Assembly (NCBI GenBank): GCA_039989475.1
Contig: JBDXHU010000002.1
Coordinates: 918,983 to 982,982 of the forward strand
Direction: 5' to 3'
DNA length: 64,000 nt
DNA from: JBDXHU01 sp039989475
GTDB lineage: Bacteria; Pseudomonadota; Gammaproteobacteria; Pseudomonadales; Halieaceae
Shown here one piece after another: positions 26,321-34,377 of the stretch (positions are counted from its first letter, which is position 1; each line of letters opens with the position of its first letter). The notes beneath the pieces were generated by a model. It saw nothing but the letters and a program-made list of their open reading frames with translations, made no database searches and was not told where the DNA came from. The translations under genes were made by a program, and so were the position numbers.

Positions 26321-26875
26321 TTAGGGGGCCTGGGCGACCTGTACGTCGGGGACGTCGACATCCAGGGCTACCATGGCCTCGGAGAACATATCCGGCTGTA
26401 ACTCTCCCATCACGTTTACAATGACAGCTTCTTCTGCGTCACAGGTGATCACGGTAATGCCCAGCATGAGCTCGCCTCGCACCTTGACCAGCATCACCGT
26501 GCGCTCGCCCTCACCCTGTACCATTACCACGGGCTGCCAGCCGTCATCCTGCAGTTTGCGGCTCATGGTGTCGATGCGGTGCTCGACGCGCTCGTGGCTG
26601 CCGGTAATATCATAGGTTTTCACCCGCACACCGTTCAGGTTCTGCAACAGGGCCTGGGTTTGAGGGTCATCCCCTGTGCTGCTGGCAGCAATGCTCAGCA
26701 AGGTGGGACCAAGCGACAGCGACATGGTGCGGTCGACATCCCGGAAACCCAACGAGTCCAGGTCGGCGAAGCCTTCATCATGGGATGAGGCGGTAATACC
26801 GCAGCCCATCATTGTCGTGGCAAGGACAGCGCCCAGTGCCAGCACTGCCAGTGTCTTGCATATTCGCATTGCCAT
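26321..26875 (-). CDS. DUF4252 lipoprotein
   Basis: Signal and lipobox at the N-terminus (LALGAVLATTMMGCG, Cys at about 25), then a DUF4252 domain (about 40-175) with LLQNLNGVRVKTYDITG and MLGITVITCDAEEAVIVNVMG. It is a paralogue of the gene directly upstream, sharing the NLxGVRV core and the EAV(I/F)(V/I)N strand. Last gene of the ECF sigma operon. DUF4252 proteins are small bacterial envelope proteins of unknown role that often sit with sigma/anti-sigma pairs. Start is ATG at the first or third codon; the first directly follows the preceding stop. Confidence 0.8.
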   Translation of the reverse strand: MAMRICKTLAVLALGAVLATTMMGCGITASSHDEGFADLDSLGFRDVDRTMSLSLGPTLLSIAASSTGDDPQTQALLQNLNGVRVKTYDITGSHERVEHRIDTMSRKLQDDGWQPVVMVQGEGERTVMLVKVRGELMLGITVITCDAEEAVIVNVMGELQPDMFSEAMVALDVDVPDVQVAQAP

Positions 26876-27409
26876 TTACTCCGTCTCCACATCGACATCG
26901 ACATTCAATTGCGCCATCACCGCATTAAGCTGGGTCGGATCAATCTCGCCGAGAATATTGATAAATACGGCTTCCTCGGTATTCACCGTCATGACGGTAA
27001 GTCCCTGCATACCCCCATCATCCCCTTTCATGAAGATCTGCACCTCTTCATCGGTTTTCTTTACCTGTACCACCGGCTGCCAGCCCGCCTTCTGCAAAAC
27101 CTTCTTCACGGTTGCGATCTGCTCTTTGGCGGGCTCCAACTTGCCCACCGTATCGTAGACATTAACCCGCACCCCGTCGAGATTGCGCATCAACAGTGCC
27201 GCCTCCTGGTCATTCTTACTGGCGGCAGCGGCTGCACTCATAAACTTTAGCAGGAAGCCGTTGATGTTAATCATCACCCTGGGCTCACCGTAAAATTCCT
27301 CCAGTTCGCCGAAATTGACATAGCCCGGCAAGGACTGCATGTCGTTGTCCTGGGCTATTACCGGGGCGCTGAGACAAGCCGCCAGCAGCAGCATAATAAA
27401 TTTATTCAT
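26876..27409 (-). CDS. DUF4252 domain protein, exported
   Basis: Signal peptide MNKFIMLLLAACLSAPVIAQ (cleavage after ViaAQ-type site, about 20) followed by a DUF4252 domain with LLMRNLDGVRVNVYDTVG and LTVMTVNTEEAVFINILGEID. A close paralogue of its downstream neighbour, but without a lipid anchor, so one copy is likely periplasmic and the other membrane-tethered. Overlaps the anti-sigma gene by ATGA. Function unknown. Confidence 0.8.
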   Translation of the reverse strand: MNKFIMLLLAACLSAPVIAQDNDMQSLPGYVNFGELEEFYGEPRVMININGFLLKFMSAAAAASKNDQEAALLMRNLDGVRVNVYDTVGKLEPAKEQIATVKKVLQKAGWQPVVQVKKTDEEVQIFMKGDDGGMQGLTVMTVNTEEAVFINILGEIDPTQLNAVMAQLNVDVDVETE

Positions 27410-27930
27410 AACAAGTACTCCTTGGGTAAAACAATCTGTTGTTCCAGGGTCCGCACCGTGCTCTCTGCCACGGTTCCGACCATGGCATGGTCAATCGTGC
27501 TGCTTATCTGTGCATTGGTTGTCTGGCTGGCCCGGCCCAGGTAGCTAAGCGCCAGCGCCAGTTCCTGACGCCCCTGCATAATTTCGGCCTCGCTGGGCTC
27601 GCTCGATTTGTCCAGGCTTAGCACCACAACCACCAGGGGTATGCAGGCAATCAGCGCGGCGCGGCGCCACCAGTCTGCAGTCGGCAATAACCAGCCGGGG
27701 CCGGCAATGCCCAGTAACTTGCGGCGCAGTCGCCGTGGCGCTCGCTCGCTGGGCATGCCGCTCAACAAGTTCTTCAGCTGCCGCGCATCAGCAAGCGCTC
27801 GCGCTAACTCAGCATCGCTTTGTGCGGCGCGTTCCAGCGCAGCCATCCCGGCCTCGTCCAACTCACCATCCAGCAGCGCATTAATCTGCGCCTCCCAGGC
27901 GGGTTGCTGTTCTTCGTCAAATTCGCTCAT
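27406..27930 (-). CDS. Anti-sigma factor, membrane-anchored, without zinc motif
   Basis: An N-terminal helical domain (about 10-60: LLDGELDEAGMAALERAAQS) has the shape of anti-sigma domains but lacks the H-x3-C-x2-C zinc motif. One membrane helix lies at about 88-106 (RRAALIACIPLVVVVLSL), leaving about 65 residues in the periplasm. It overlaps the sigma gene by ATGA, the usual order for a cognate pair. Its job is likely to hold the ECF factor at the membrane until a signal arrives. Family inferred from position and topology. Confidence 0.75.
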   Translation of the reverse strand: MSEFDEEQQPAWEAQINALLDGELDEAGMAALERAAQSDAELARALADARQLKNLLSGMPSERAPRRLRRKLLGIAGPGWLLPTADWWRRAALIACIPLVVVVLSLDKSSEPSEAEIMQGRQELALALSYLGRASQTTNAQISSTIDHAMVGTVAESTVRTLEQQIVLPKEYLL

Positions 27931-28412
27931 AGCTTGTGATCCACCAATTGTTGCCTGAGTTTTCTGCGGGCCCGGTACAGGTACACTTTTACTTTCTCCG
28001 GACTCATGTCCAGGGTCTGCGCTACGTCTGCATAACTGTGCTGCTGCACATCCCGCAGAATCACAAGGGACCGGTAGGGCTCTCCCAGGGCTGCTATTGT
28101 CTGGGCCAGCCAGGCGGATAATTCGCCCTGCGATGTCTCGCTCATCGGTCCTGCTTCCTGTGGCATATGCTCATCTTCCAACTCTGTCTGTGGCCGCCGG
28201 CGTCGCAGCCGGTCAAAGCACTCATTGCGCGTCACCTTCATCAGCCAGGGCTTGACTGAAGCCGGCGCCACCGACTCCTGATGCCGCCAAAGACTGATGA
28301 ATACCTCCTGGCAGGCATCTTCCGCCTCGCTCTGATCCTTGAGCAGATAGCGGGCCAGGGACCACACGTCATCCTGGTACTGTTCGACCCACTGTCGGTA
28401 AATTTTGCGCAT
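27927..28412 (-). CDS. ECF RNA polymerase sigma factor
   Basis: 161 residues with region 2 (ARYLLKDQSEAEDACQEVFI and SVKPWLMKVTRNECFDRLRR) and region 4 (YRSLVILRDVQQHSYADVAQ, then LDMSPEKVKVYLYRARRKLR as the DNA-binding helix-turn-helix). It opens a four-gene operon with an anti-sigma factor and two DUF4252 genes. A candidate ECF promoter stands just upstream, consistent with autoregulation. The target regulon is unknown. Confidence 0.92.
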   Translation of the reverse strand: MRKIYRQWVEQYQDDVWSLARYLLKDQSEAEDACQEVFISLWRHQESVAPASVKPWLMKVTRNECFDRLRRRRPQTELEDEHMPQEAGPMSETSQGELSAWLAQTIAALGEPYRSLVILRDVQQHSYADVAQTLDMSPEKVKVYLYRARRKLRQQLVDHKL

Positions 28413-28422
28413 CTAATTAGGA

Positions 28423-28450
28423 TAAACGCCCGCTGGCTGATTTTGTTACA
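28423..28450 (-). promoter_or_regulatory. Candidate ECF-type promoter for the sigma/DUF4252 operon
   Basis: Reading the minus strand, TGTAAC (28450-28445) and CGTTTA (28428-28423) are separated by 16 bp. TGTAAC-N16-CGT is a form common to several ECF sigma factors. The -10 ends 10 bp before the sigma ATG, leaving a very short leader. Confidence 0.4.
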
Positions 28451-28539
28451 AAGAAAATGAAATTATTTTTGCCCGGCACGGCGCTGAGGCCTATCTGCTT
28501 TACAATGCCCGCTCCGCTTATGGAGTCTTCGAACCCGAA

Positions 28540-29397
28540 ATGAGCTTTGCGCCCCATCCAGCCCTGCGCTGCCCGCTTTGTAAGCTGCCTCTGAAAATAG
28601 AGCTAGCAACTAACAGCCTCTGCTGCGGCAGCCAGCATAGCTTCGACATTGCCCGCCAGGGTTATGTAAACCTGCTCGGCGCCCAGGACAAGCGTTCCCG
28701 GGATCCCGGTGACAGCAAGGCCATGATCAGGGCCCGACGCGACTTCCTGGAAGCGGCTTACTATCAACAAATCGCAGCTGCTCTACAGGAACTGCTACCG
28801 ACACCGCTGGCAGCGGACGCCCTTGTGGTAGACGCTGGCTGCGGCGAGGGCTACTACCTGCAACAACTGGCCACAGGCCTCGGCTCAGCCGGGCAGGCAC
28901 CACCCTCACTGCTGGGCTTCGATATTTCCAAGTGGGCCCTGCAGGCAGCCGCCCGCCGCATGGAGGCCACCTGGCTGGTGGCCAGCAATCGTAATATTCC
29001 ACTGGAAGATCAATCGGTGGATGTATTGCTGAGTCTGTTTGGCTTCCCGGACTACGCGTCCTTCCAGCGCGTGCTGAAACCCGGAGGCCTAATGCTTGTG
29101 GCCAACTCAGGGCCTGAACACCTGCTCGAACTGCGTGAAGTAATTTATCCCAGGATCAAGGAGAAACCGGACCGACAGGACGCTGCACCACTGGCCGCCG
29201 GCTTTTCACGGCTGGCACAACAGCCGATCAACTACCGGGTACCGAGCATTGACCAGCAGGCGATCAGCCAGTTGCTGATAATGACACCACACCTGTTTCG
29301 CGCCACGGCCGAGGGCAAGCAGCGGGCTGCTGATTTAAGCGAGCTGGCCTTGACGGTGGATGTAGAGCTGGAGCTCTGGCAAAAAGCAGCGGACTGA
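28540..29397 (+). CDS. rlmA: 23S rRNA (guanine-N1)-methyltransferase RlmA
   Basis: The N-terminus is the family zinc finger: CPLCKLPL then CCGSQHSFD, followed by ARQGYVNLLGAQDKRSRDPG, a hallmark of RlmA. The SAM site is VVDAGCGEGYYLQQL (about 96-110). The enzyme methylates N1 of G745-type positions in 23S rRNA helix 35. Length (285) is standard. Divergent from the ECF operon; no strong ribosome site is seen at the ATG. Confidence 0.93.
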   Translation: MSFAPHPALRCPLCKLPLKIELATNSLCCGSQHSFDIARQGYVNLLGAQDKRSRDPGDSKAMIRARRDFLEAAYYQQIAAALQELLPTPLAADALVVDAGCGEGYYLQQLATGLGSAGQAPPSLLGFDISKWALQAAARRMEATWLVASNRNIPLEDQSVDVLLSLFGFPDYASFQRVLKPGGLMLVANSGPEHLLELREVIYPRIKEKPDRQDAAPLAAGFSRLAQQPINYRVPSIDQQAISQLLIMTPHLFRATAEGKQRAADLSELALTVDVELELWQKAAD

Positions 29398-29410
29398 TGA
29401 CAACAGGAAA

Positions 29411-30691
29411 TCAGACAACACTGCGCGATTGCAACCAGTCGTCCCGGGCGTAAAAGGTCTGTAGCACGGCTTCTTTCTCGATCTCACTCAGCTGCGGATT
29501 CCACAGCTCGAAAATCAGCACCACCCGCTGCTGATCGCTGTTGTTCCAGGCACTGTGCTCCCAGGTGTCGTCGAAGGCGAGGATCTTGCCCTCCTCCGGC
29601 ACCCGGGTTTCGGTATTCACTTTGAGGCCACAACCCTCGGGCACACTGATCGGCAGATGCACGGTGAGGATGGCGCTGGATACCCCGTAGTGCTCCGGAA
29701 TGTGGGTGTTGGGTGCCAATACCGATATAAACACCTCCATGGGGTTACCCCTGAAGGTAGCCAGTGGCAGCTGCTTCAGGGCAGCCTCGGTTTTGGGAAA
29801 CTTGCCCGCCACTTTCGGGTTCGCCACACCGCGACTGTAGAGGTGTACCGAGGCCCAGTTCAGGGTGTTTACCAGGGGTGCCCATTGCTCACCTTCCAGC
29901 TTGTGGCCATCGCCCAGGTAGGGCGCGCCGTCCGCCTGCACATCCAACCCCTGCAGAATCTCGGCGCGCAGGTCTTCAAACTGCGCCTCCAGTGCCTCAC
30001 ACCAGCCAAAGCTTTCACGTTCGTAAAAATAAGGTTCCTGTGGATACTGGATATAAAAGACCTGGGCATTTTGCTTGTCGTGGGCGTAACGCACTTCTCG
30101 CTCATCCAGCAGTGGCCAGACCGCGTCGCGGATTCGCCCAATCGCCTGCTCATCGCCCAGCGCTTCCACCGTATCTACATGCAGGGCGGTGTGATGCTTG
30201 CAAAGGGTCTCCCAGGCGGTTTTTGACATCTGCTGCACACCGGGGTTGGCGTCGGGATCGCGCCACAGTTTGAGCACCTTGCCATCCAGTGCCTCCGCCA
30301 GCGAGAACAGCTGCGCCGCCTTGTCGATATCGCCAAGCTCTGCATACAGATTGCCCAGGGCCAGGTGGATCATCACACTGCGTGGCTTGAGCTGCCAGTA
30401 CTGCTGGTAAACCTCTACCGCCTCGGGCAGTTTCTTCTGCCGATACAGAATTTGTCCCAGCTGTGAATAGAGATCGGCTTCCTGCGGCTTCAGGGCCAGC
30501 AGCTTGCGCATGCCCTGCTCCGCCTGTTCCAAATTGCCAGACTGCAGCGAAAGGTCTGCCAGAAATCGAAGAGATGGAATATGCCCGGCGTCCAGCGCCA
30601 GAATTTCGCGGCACACCCGGGCGGTGGACTCAAGGTCACCGCGCTGGGAGAACTGGTCTGCTTGCTGTGCTAATTGCTCAATATCGGCCAT
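29411..30691 (-). CDS. TPR protein with aspartyl/asparaginyl beta-hydroxylase domain
   Basis: About 150 residues of tetratricopeptide repeats (four units, for example ADLYSQLGQILYRQKKLPEA and LGNLYAELGDIDKAAQLFS) are followed by an Asp/Asn beta-hydroxylase domain (about 230-420). The Fe(II)/2-oxoglutarate ligands are likely the His in IPEHYGVSSAILTVHLP and the His in DDTWEHSAWNNS; the Arg in QQRVVLIFELW would bind 2-oxoglutarate. The TPR part may present a protein substrate. No signal peptide. Stands alone in this strand; convergent with rlmA. Confidence 0.85.
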   Translation of the reverse strand: MADIEQLAQQADQFSQRGDLESTARVCREILALDAGHIPSLRFLADLSLQSGNLEQAEQGMRKLLALKPQEADLYSQLGQILYRQKKLPEAVEVYQQYWQLKPRSVMIHLALGNLYAELGDIDKAAQLFSLAEALDGKVLKLWRDPDANPGVQQMSKTAWETLCKHHTALHVDTVEALGDEQAIGRIRDAVWPLLDEREVRYAHDKQNAQVFYIQYPQEPYFYERESFGWCEALEAQFEDLRAEILQGLDVQADGAPYLGDGHKLEGEQWAPLVNTLNWASVHLYSRGVANPKVAGKFPKTEAALKQLPLATFRGNPMEVFISVLAPNTHIPEHYGVSSAILTVHLPISVPEGCGLKVNTETRVPEEGKILAFDDTWEHSAWNNSDQQRVVLIFELWNPQLSEIEKEAVLQTFYARDDWLQSRSVV

Positions 30692-30779
30692 AACCCAGTC
30701 TACTGAAAGTCCTTTCCCCGCTCCAGCAGAGGCTGCCGCTGAAGATCACCGCGCCAATCACCATGAACAGGGCCGGCAT
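30678..30779 (-). pseudogene. Fragment resembling the C-terminal half of a DUF423 membrane protein
   Basis: In the 111-bp gap between the TPR gene and the FAH gene, one minus-strand frame reads MPALFMVIGAVIFSGSLCWS and ends after 33 codons, inside the TPR gene start. GAVIFSGSL matches the LGTVLFSGSL block of YgdD/DUF423 small membrane proteins. Codon use is coding-like and the frame is open a further 17 codons upstream into the FAH gene tail. There is no ribosome site, and the N-terminal half of a DUF423 protein is missing, so it is most likely a remnant. Confidence 0.4.
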
Positions 30780-30802
30780 GATGAGTATGCTCTGGCTCTG
30801 GC

Positions 30803-31780
30803 TCAGGCGTCGGCGATTGCGTTGCGCTGTGTGCCCAGGTCGATACTGCCATCGACGGATTTTATTTCCAGCTCCAGCAAGTCTCCCGGCTCCAGGAACT
30901 TTGCCTGGGCCTGCTGCGCGGCGACAAACTTGCGGCGTCGTTTCGGGTCATCTTTCAAGTTGAGCATGATCGCCAGACCCGTCTTCAGGGTGCCCTCAAG
31001 CAATACGCCACCGGGGGTACCGGTCAGCACGCAATCACCGCAGCGCAAGTCGGTAAACTCAGACAGCTCGGTTAATGTTTTTGGCGGCTTGTGAATGAGC
31101 TGATCGGTCATCGCCTGCTGCTTAATCTCACCATTCAATTTCAGCGTCAGTTGCAATTGGTACAGCTGGGCCAACTCAGCGGCGTCAATGAGGTACAACA
31201 CCGGTCCCGAGGGACAAAAGGTGCGCTGGCTCTTGCCCTTGAACCACTGCAGCATGGGCGCACCAAACATCAGGTCGCGAGCGGATACATCATTGCAGAG
31301 GATAAGCCCACCGACATACTCACCCAGGTTGTCCTCGGTGACGCGGGTCGCGGGCGGCAGGTCAGCCTTGAGTACCAAACCCAGCTCGACCTCGTAGTCC
31401 AGCAATACGCAGCCCCTCGGCCGCAGTATGGTCTCGTTCGGTGCACAGATGGACGATGCTGACTTCATGAACATCAGGTTCTCTTCCTCTTCAGCGTCCA
31501 CTGACAGACCGGACTCGGCCCGGTGGGAATCGTAGTTCAGCCCCTGACAGATTAACTGGATATCCTGCGACAGTGGCGCCAGGTAGTTAACGCTGTCGGC
31601 GGCCACCGCCTCTGCAGAAATGGCGGCATCAAAGGCTGCGCGCTGCTGGTAGTAGCAATCCATCACCTCTCGGTGGTGCCCGACATCCAGCGCCAGCCTG
31701 TGTACCGCGCCATCCCTGAGAACGCCCCAGCTCGGCACATTGCTCGAGCCCTGGCTAAACCTTACGATCGAAACACCCAT
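30803..31780 (-). CDS. Fumarylacetoacetate hydrolase (FAH) family protein
   Basis: The C-terminal FAH fold is visible: ICQGLNYDSHRAESG, CVLLDYEVELGLVLKADLP (metal ligand acids), GLILCNDVSARDLMF and GDCVLTGTPGGVLL. These enzymes cleave C-C bonds or decarboxylate/isomerise ring-fission products with a divalent metal. In this island it would act after the monooxygenase and the VOC dioxygenase. I take the ATG of MGVSIVRF, which has GGAGG 7 nt before it; the ATG two codons earlier is too close to that site. Confidence 0.87.
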   Translation of the reverse strand: MGVSIVRFSQGSSNVPSWGVLRDGAVHRLALDVGHHREVMDCYYQQRAAFDAAISAEAVAADSVNYLAPLSQDIQLICQGLNYDSHRAESGLSVDAEEEENLMFMKSASSICAPNETILRPRGCVLLDYEVELGLVLKADLPPATRVTEDNLGEYVGGLILCNDVSARDLMFGAPMLQWFKGKSQRTFCPSGPVLYLIDAAELAQLYQLQLTLKLNGEIKQQAMTDQLIHKPPKTLTELSEFTDLRCGDCVLTGTPGGVLLEGTLKTGLAIMLNLKDDPKRRRKFVAAQQAQAKFLEPGDLLELEIKSVDGSIDLGTQRNAIADA

Positions 31781-31805
31781 CCTCATTCCTCCTATTGCAA
31801 ACGCA

Positions 31806-32075
31806 TTAGCCGGCAGCGACCAGTCCGTTCACCAGTTTGTTAATCATCGATTGCGGCGCAAACCGTTTCAACAGCGCCACGGCCCTGGCCTTATCCATCG
31901 GTACCCGCAGCGGCTTCCTGTCACTCATCAACAGCTTGTGGATTTTTTCTGCAAGCGTGGTCTCTTCCGCCGAGCCGATGATCATGGCATTGACGCAATT
32001 CACCAGCACATCGATGCGACCCTCGCGCTCAACTACCGCGTCGACACAGGCGGCGCCAGTAATAAGCACTATCAT
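31806..32075 (-). pseudogene. Short-chain dehydrogenase remnant with two internal deletions
   Basis: An 89-codon frame joins three pieces of a classical SDR of about 270 residues: the start of the Rossmann fold (MIVLITGA), a middle piece (EREGRIDVLVNCVNAMIIGS, the NNAG strand), and the C-terminus (MDKARAVALLKRFAPQSMIN). The NAD loop TGxxxGxG, the Ser-Tyr-Lys catalytic set and about 180 residues are gone, yet the frame is intact and a GGGAGA ribosome site precedes the ATG. It cannot be an active dehydrogenase. It lies between the FAH and monooxygenase genes, in the same direction. Confidence 0.75.
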
Positions 32076-32111
32076 TTGAATCTCCCGTTGTATCTGTCAA
32101 TCAGCATGGCT

Positions 32112-33680
32112 TCAGAAGCCGAGCATGGCGGCCGCCCGGGCGAGCTTGTCGGTGGCGTTATCGTCATTAAAGCTGGCCATACAGAAGCGATCGGGGCGAA
32201 TCAACAGCATGCTGGCATCACTGTCCGCGAGAATTTCTGCAAAATAACCGGCATCATCATGCAAGTCACCGCCGCTGCCAGCGCCTTCAATTCGAACAAG
32301 ACTGGTGTCATGCGCAAGCCAGGGTGCCAGCACATCCGCCGGAATCAGTTCAGCCGGATCACAGTTATAACCGATGATACTGAAACCCGGTCCGGCCACT
32401 TCATCCAACAAGCTGGAGCTGCCGTCCCTGGCACTCAGCAGCGGCTGAAAGACCATGCGCCCACTCAGCGCATCCGCGGCAATATCCACAGCCGCACCGT
32501 GGGCGAAGTAACGATCGAGCATCGGCTTGAAGATCGCGTCCTGGAATTCTTCCATGGCCTCAGGCTGCTGCCTGAGCGCGGCGAAACCCGCGTCCCGGAC
32601 CGCCGCCAGGTCGGGGTCGATGGGCTGAATGTCATTGCCCAGTTGCACCGCGACATTGATCAGTTCCTGTGCATGCTGCCAGCGCTCGGACTCATAGCTT
32701 TCCAACAAAGACGTCGGAGCAGACCACTGGATGCAAGCTGCCAACTTCCAGCCCAGGTTAGCGGCGTCGCGCAGCCCACTGTTAAGACCCTGGCCGGCGA
32801 AAGGCGGCGTCATATGCGCCGCGTCACCCGCCAGGAATACACGCCCCTGCTGGAACTTATCGGCAATGATGGCGTGAAAGTCATAGACACGGCGCCGGTA
32901 GATCTCCACTTCATCCAGGTTTACAAAAGGCGCTATCAGCTCATTGATGGTGTCGTCCTGCAGGAACTGCTCGCGGTCCTCGCCCGGCAACAGCATCCAC
33001 TCCCAGCGCCGGTTGTCGTGCGGTGTTTGAATAAACATACCCGGGCGCGCCGGATCGCAGTAAAAGCGAACACTGGCCTCGCCATCGTAATTTTTTTCGC
33101 GGGTATCGATCACCAGCCATGGCTGGGGATTACTCTCGCCCTGCATCTTGACGCCGAGGCCGGCGCGAACCGTCGACCTGCCGCCGTCACAACCCACCAG
33201 GTAATCGGCGCTAAACCGATGTTCATCGCCCGCAGCATCCCGCACCCGCAGCTCTACACCCTCATCTGACTGGCTGAAAGCCTCCAACTCGTGTTGAAAC
33301 AGCAATTGCACGCAGTCGTAGCGACTCAACTCCGCCGCCAGTATTCGCACCAGGCCCGGCTGGTTGAAACCATTCAGGTTGGGGTACCCGAGTGGGCCCG
33401 GTTCCGCGTCATTGATTTCGAACAAGACCTCACCGGCCCCGTTGAGATAGTCGCCGGTGACGCCAAACAGTATCTCGTCCTGCAGGGCAGGCAGCAGGTC
33501 CAGGCCCTGCAGGCTGCGCAGGGACTCGGGGTCCAGAACCACCGCTCGCGGCTCATCAGACAACTCCGCCGCCAGCTCAAGAACGGTGGTCGCCACCCCG
33601 GCGCTACCCAGTTGATGTGCAAGCATCAGGCCTACCGGGCCTGCACCCACTATCACTACAGAGGTTGTGGTATCGGTCAT
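32112..33680 (-). CDS. FAD-dependent aromatic hydroxylase (PHBH/MhpA family)
   Basis: 522-residue flavoprotein monooxygenase: GXGXXG dinucleotide motif in VVIVGAGPVGLMLAHQLG, the DG motif in YLVGCDGGRSTVR (about 165), and the FAD ribityl site GRVFLAGDAAHMTPPFAGQG (about 280). The C-terminal about 150 residues form a thioredoxin-like tail as in MhpA. It hydroxylates a phenolic ring using NAD(P)H and O2, making a catechol or similar substrate for ring cleavage. It overlaps the TetR gene by 4 bp, so the regulator is transcribed first. Confidence 0.9.
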   Translation of the reverse strand: MTDTTTSVVIVGAGPVGLMLAHQLGSAGVATTVLELAAELSDEPRAVVLDPESLRSLQGLDLLPALQDEILFGVTGDYLNGAGEVLFEINDAEPGPLGYPNLNGFNQPGLVRILAAELSRYDCVQLLFQHELEAFSQSDEGVELRVRDAAGDEHRFSADYLVGCDGGRSTVRAGLGVKMQGESNPQPWLVIDTREKNYDGEASVRFYCDPARPGMFIQTPHDNRRWEWMLLPGEDREQFLQDDTINELIAPFVNLDEVEIYRRRVYDFHAIIADKFQQGRVFLAGDAAHMTPPFAGQGLNSGLRDAANLGWKLAACIQWSAPTSLLESYESERWQHAQELINVAVQLGNDIQPIDPDLAAVRDAGFAALRQQPEAMEEFQDAIFKPMLDRYFAHGAAVDIAADALSGRMVFQPLLSARDGSSSLLDEVAGPGFSIIGYNCDPAELIPADVLAPWLAHDTSLVRIEGAGSGGDLHDDAGYFAEILADSDASMLLIRPDRFCMASFNDDNATDKLARAAAMLGF

Positions 33681-34306
33681 TTGCTAAAGGGCTCCATAAG
33701 CATAGTGACCAGCATGTCGGCGTGGGCGCTGACGATCTTTTCCTGTCGCGAATCAACGCCGAACAATATCTGGCACTCGGGTGAATGTGAAAAAATAGTA
33801 GAGGCGGCACCAACCAGCATGTAGAACCAGTGCGTGAATTCCTCCCGGTTAAGATTCAGCGCAGCGCGCACGGGCTTTTCAAGGGCCGCGGTAATTCGGC
33901 TGACATGATGCTCCACGAGATATTGAATACGCCAGCTGTCCTGCCTGCCCTCCTGGCTGAGCAGGCGGCTCAACTCCGGGTGGCGTGCGCTGAAACGAAC
34001 GTAAAAGCGGATCATGGCGGCAATGCGCTCCTGCTCCGAAAGATCCCTGAGTATGTCTACCCGCGCATCGACTTCATCACTCATCAGACCAAAGGTTCGA
34101 TCCGCAGCTGCCTTCCACAAGGTTTCTTTATCTTCAAAGTGATAGGCGAGCAAGCCGCGCTGCACGCTCGCGGCCTTCTCCAGGTCGCGAATGGAAATTC
34201 CCTCAAAGCCCTGTTCGGAGAACAAGTGCACCGCCGCATCCAGCAATTTAGTGCGGGTCTGCTCGGTGCGCTCCTGGGTACGGCGTTTTGTTATTTTCGT
34301 TGACAT
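33677..34306 (-). CDS. TetR family transcriptional regulator
   Basis: N-terminal TetR helix-turn-helix (about 15-60: RTKLLDAAVHLFSEQGFEGI, then LEKAASVQRGLLAYHFEDKE) and a ligand-binding C-terminal domain (TetR_C with LLSQEGRQDSWRIQYLVEHH). I start at MSTKITKRR rather than an earlier in-frame ATG-less extension. Its ATG touches a dyad of GCGAAT/ATTCGC and a promoter that would give an mRNA starting at or near the ATG. It likely represses itself with the monooxygenase operon and the divergent VOC gene until a ring compound binds. Confidence 0.88.
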   Translation of the reverse strand: MSTKITKRRTQERTEQTRTKLLDAAVHLFSEQGFEGISIRDLEKAASVQRGLLAYHFEDKETLWKAAADRTFGLMSDEVDARVDILRDLSEQERIAAMIRFYVRFSARHPELSRLLSQEGRQDSWRIQYLVEHHVSRITAALEKPVRAALNLNREEFTHWFYMLVGAASTIFSHSPECQILFGVDSRQEKIVSAHADMLVTMLMEPFSK

Positions 34307-34331
34307 GCGAATTATTTTAACTATTATTCGC
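34307..34331. promoter_or_regulatory. Dyad operator for the TetR regulator
   Basis: A 25-bp inverted repeat with arms GCGAAT (34307-34312) and ATTCGC (34326-34331), plus AT matches further in, lies between the divergent TetR and VOC genes. It touches the TetR start codon and covers the -10 box of that gene, which is where an autorepressing TetR site is expected. Confidence 0.6.
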
Positions 34332-34341
34332 ACTATTGCAA
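34314..34341 (-). promoter_or_regulatory. Putative promoter of the TetR/monooxygenase operon
   Basis: On the minus strand TTGCAA (34341-34336) and TAAAAT (34319-34314) are 16 bp apart. The expected start of transcription is at about 34307-34306, the first base of the ATG, so the message may be leaderless; no ribosome site is present before that ATG. Confidence 0.5.
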
Positions 34342-34377
34342 ATTTAATTTATCTCACAGCGGACAGGTACTCAAGCC

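Noticed and set aside
28501..28506. TACAAT as -10 of rlmA
   Set aside because: No matching -35 hexamer at the proper distance.
31740..33269. Long plus-strand open frame opposite the FAD hydroxylase and SDR remnant
   Set aside because: His/Gln/Arg-rich shadow translation with no domain; the minus-strand hydroxylase has all its motifs.
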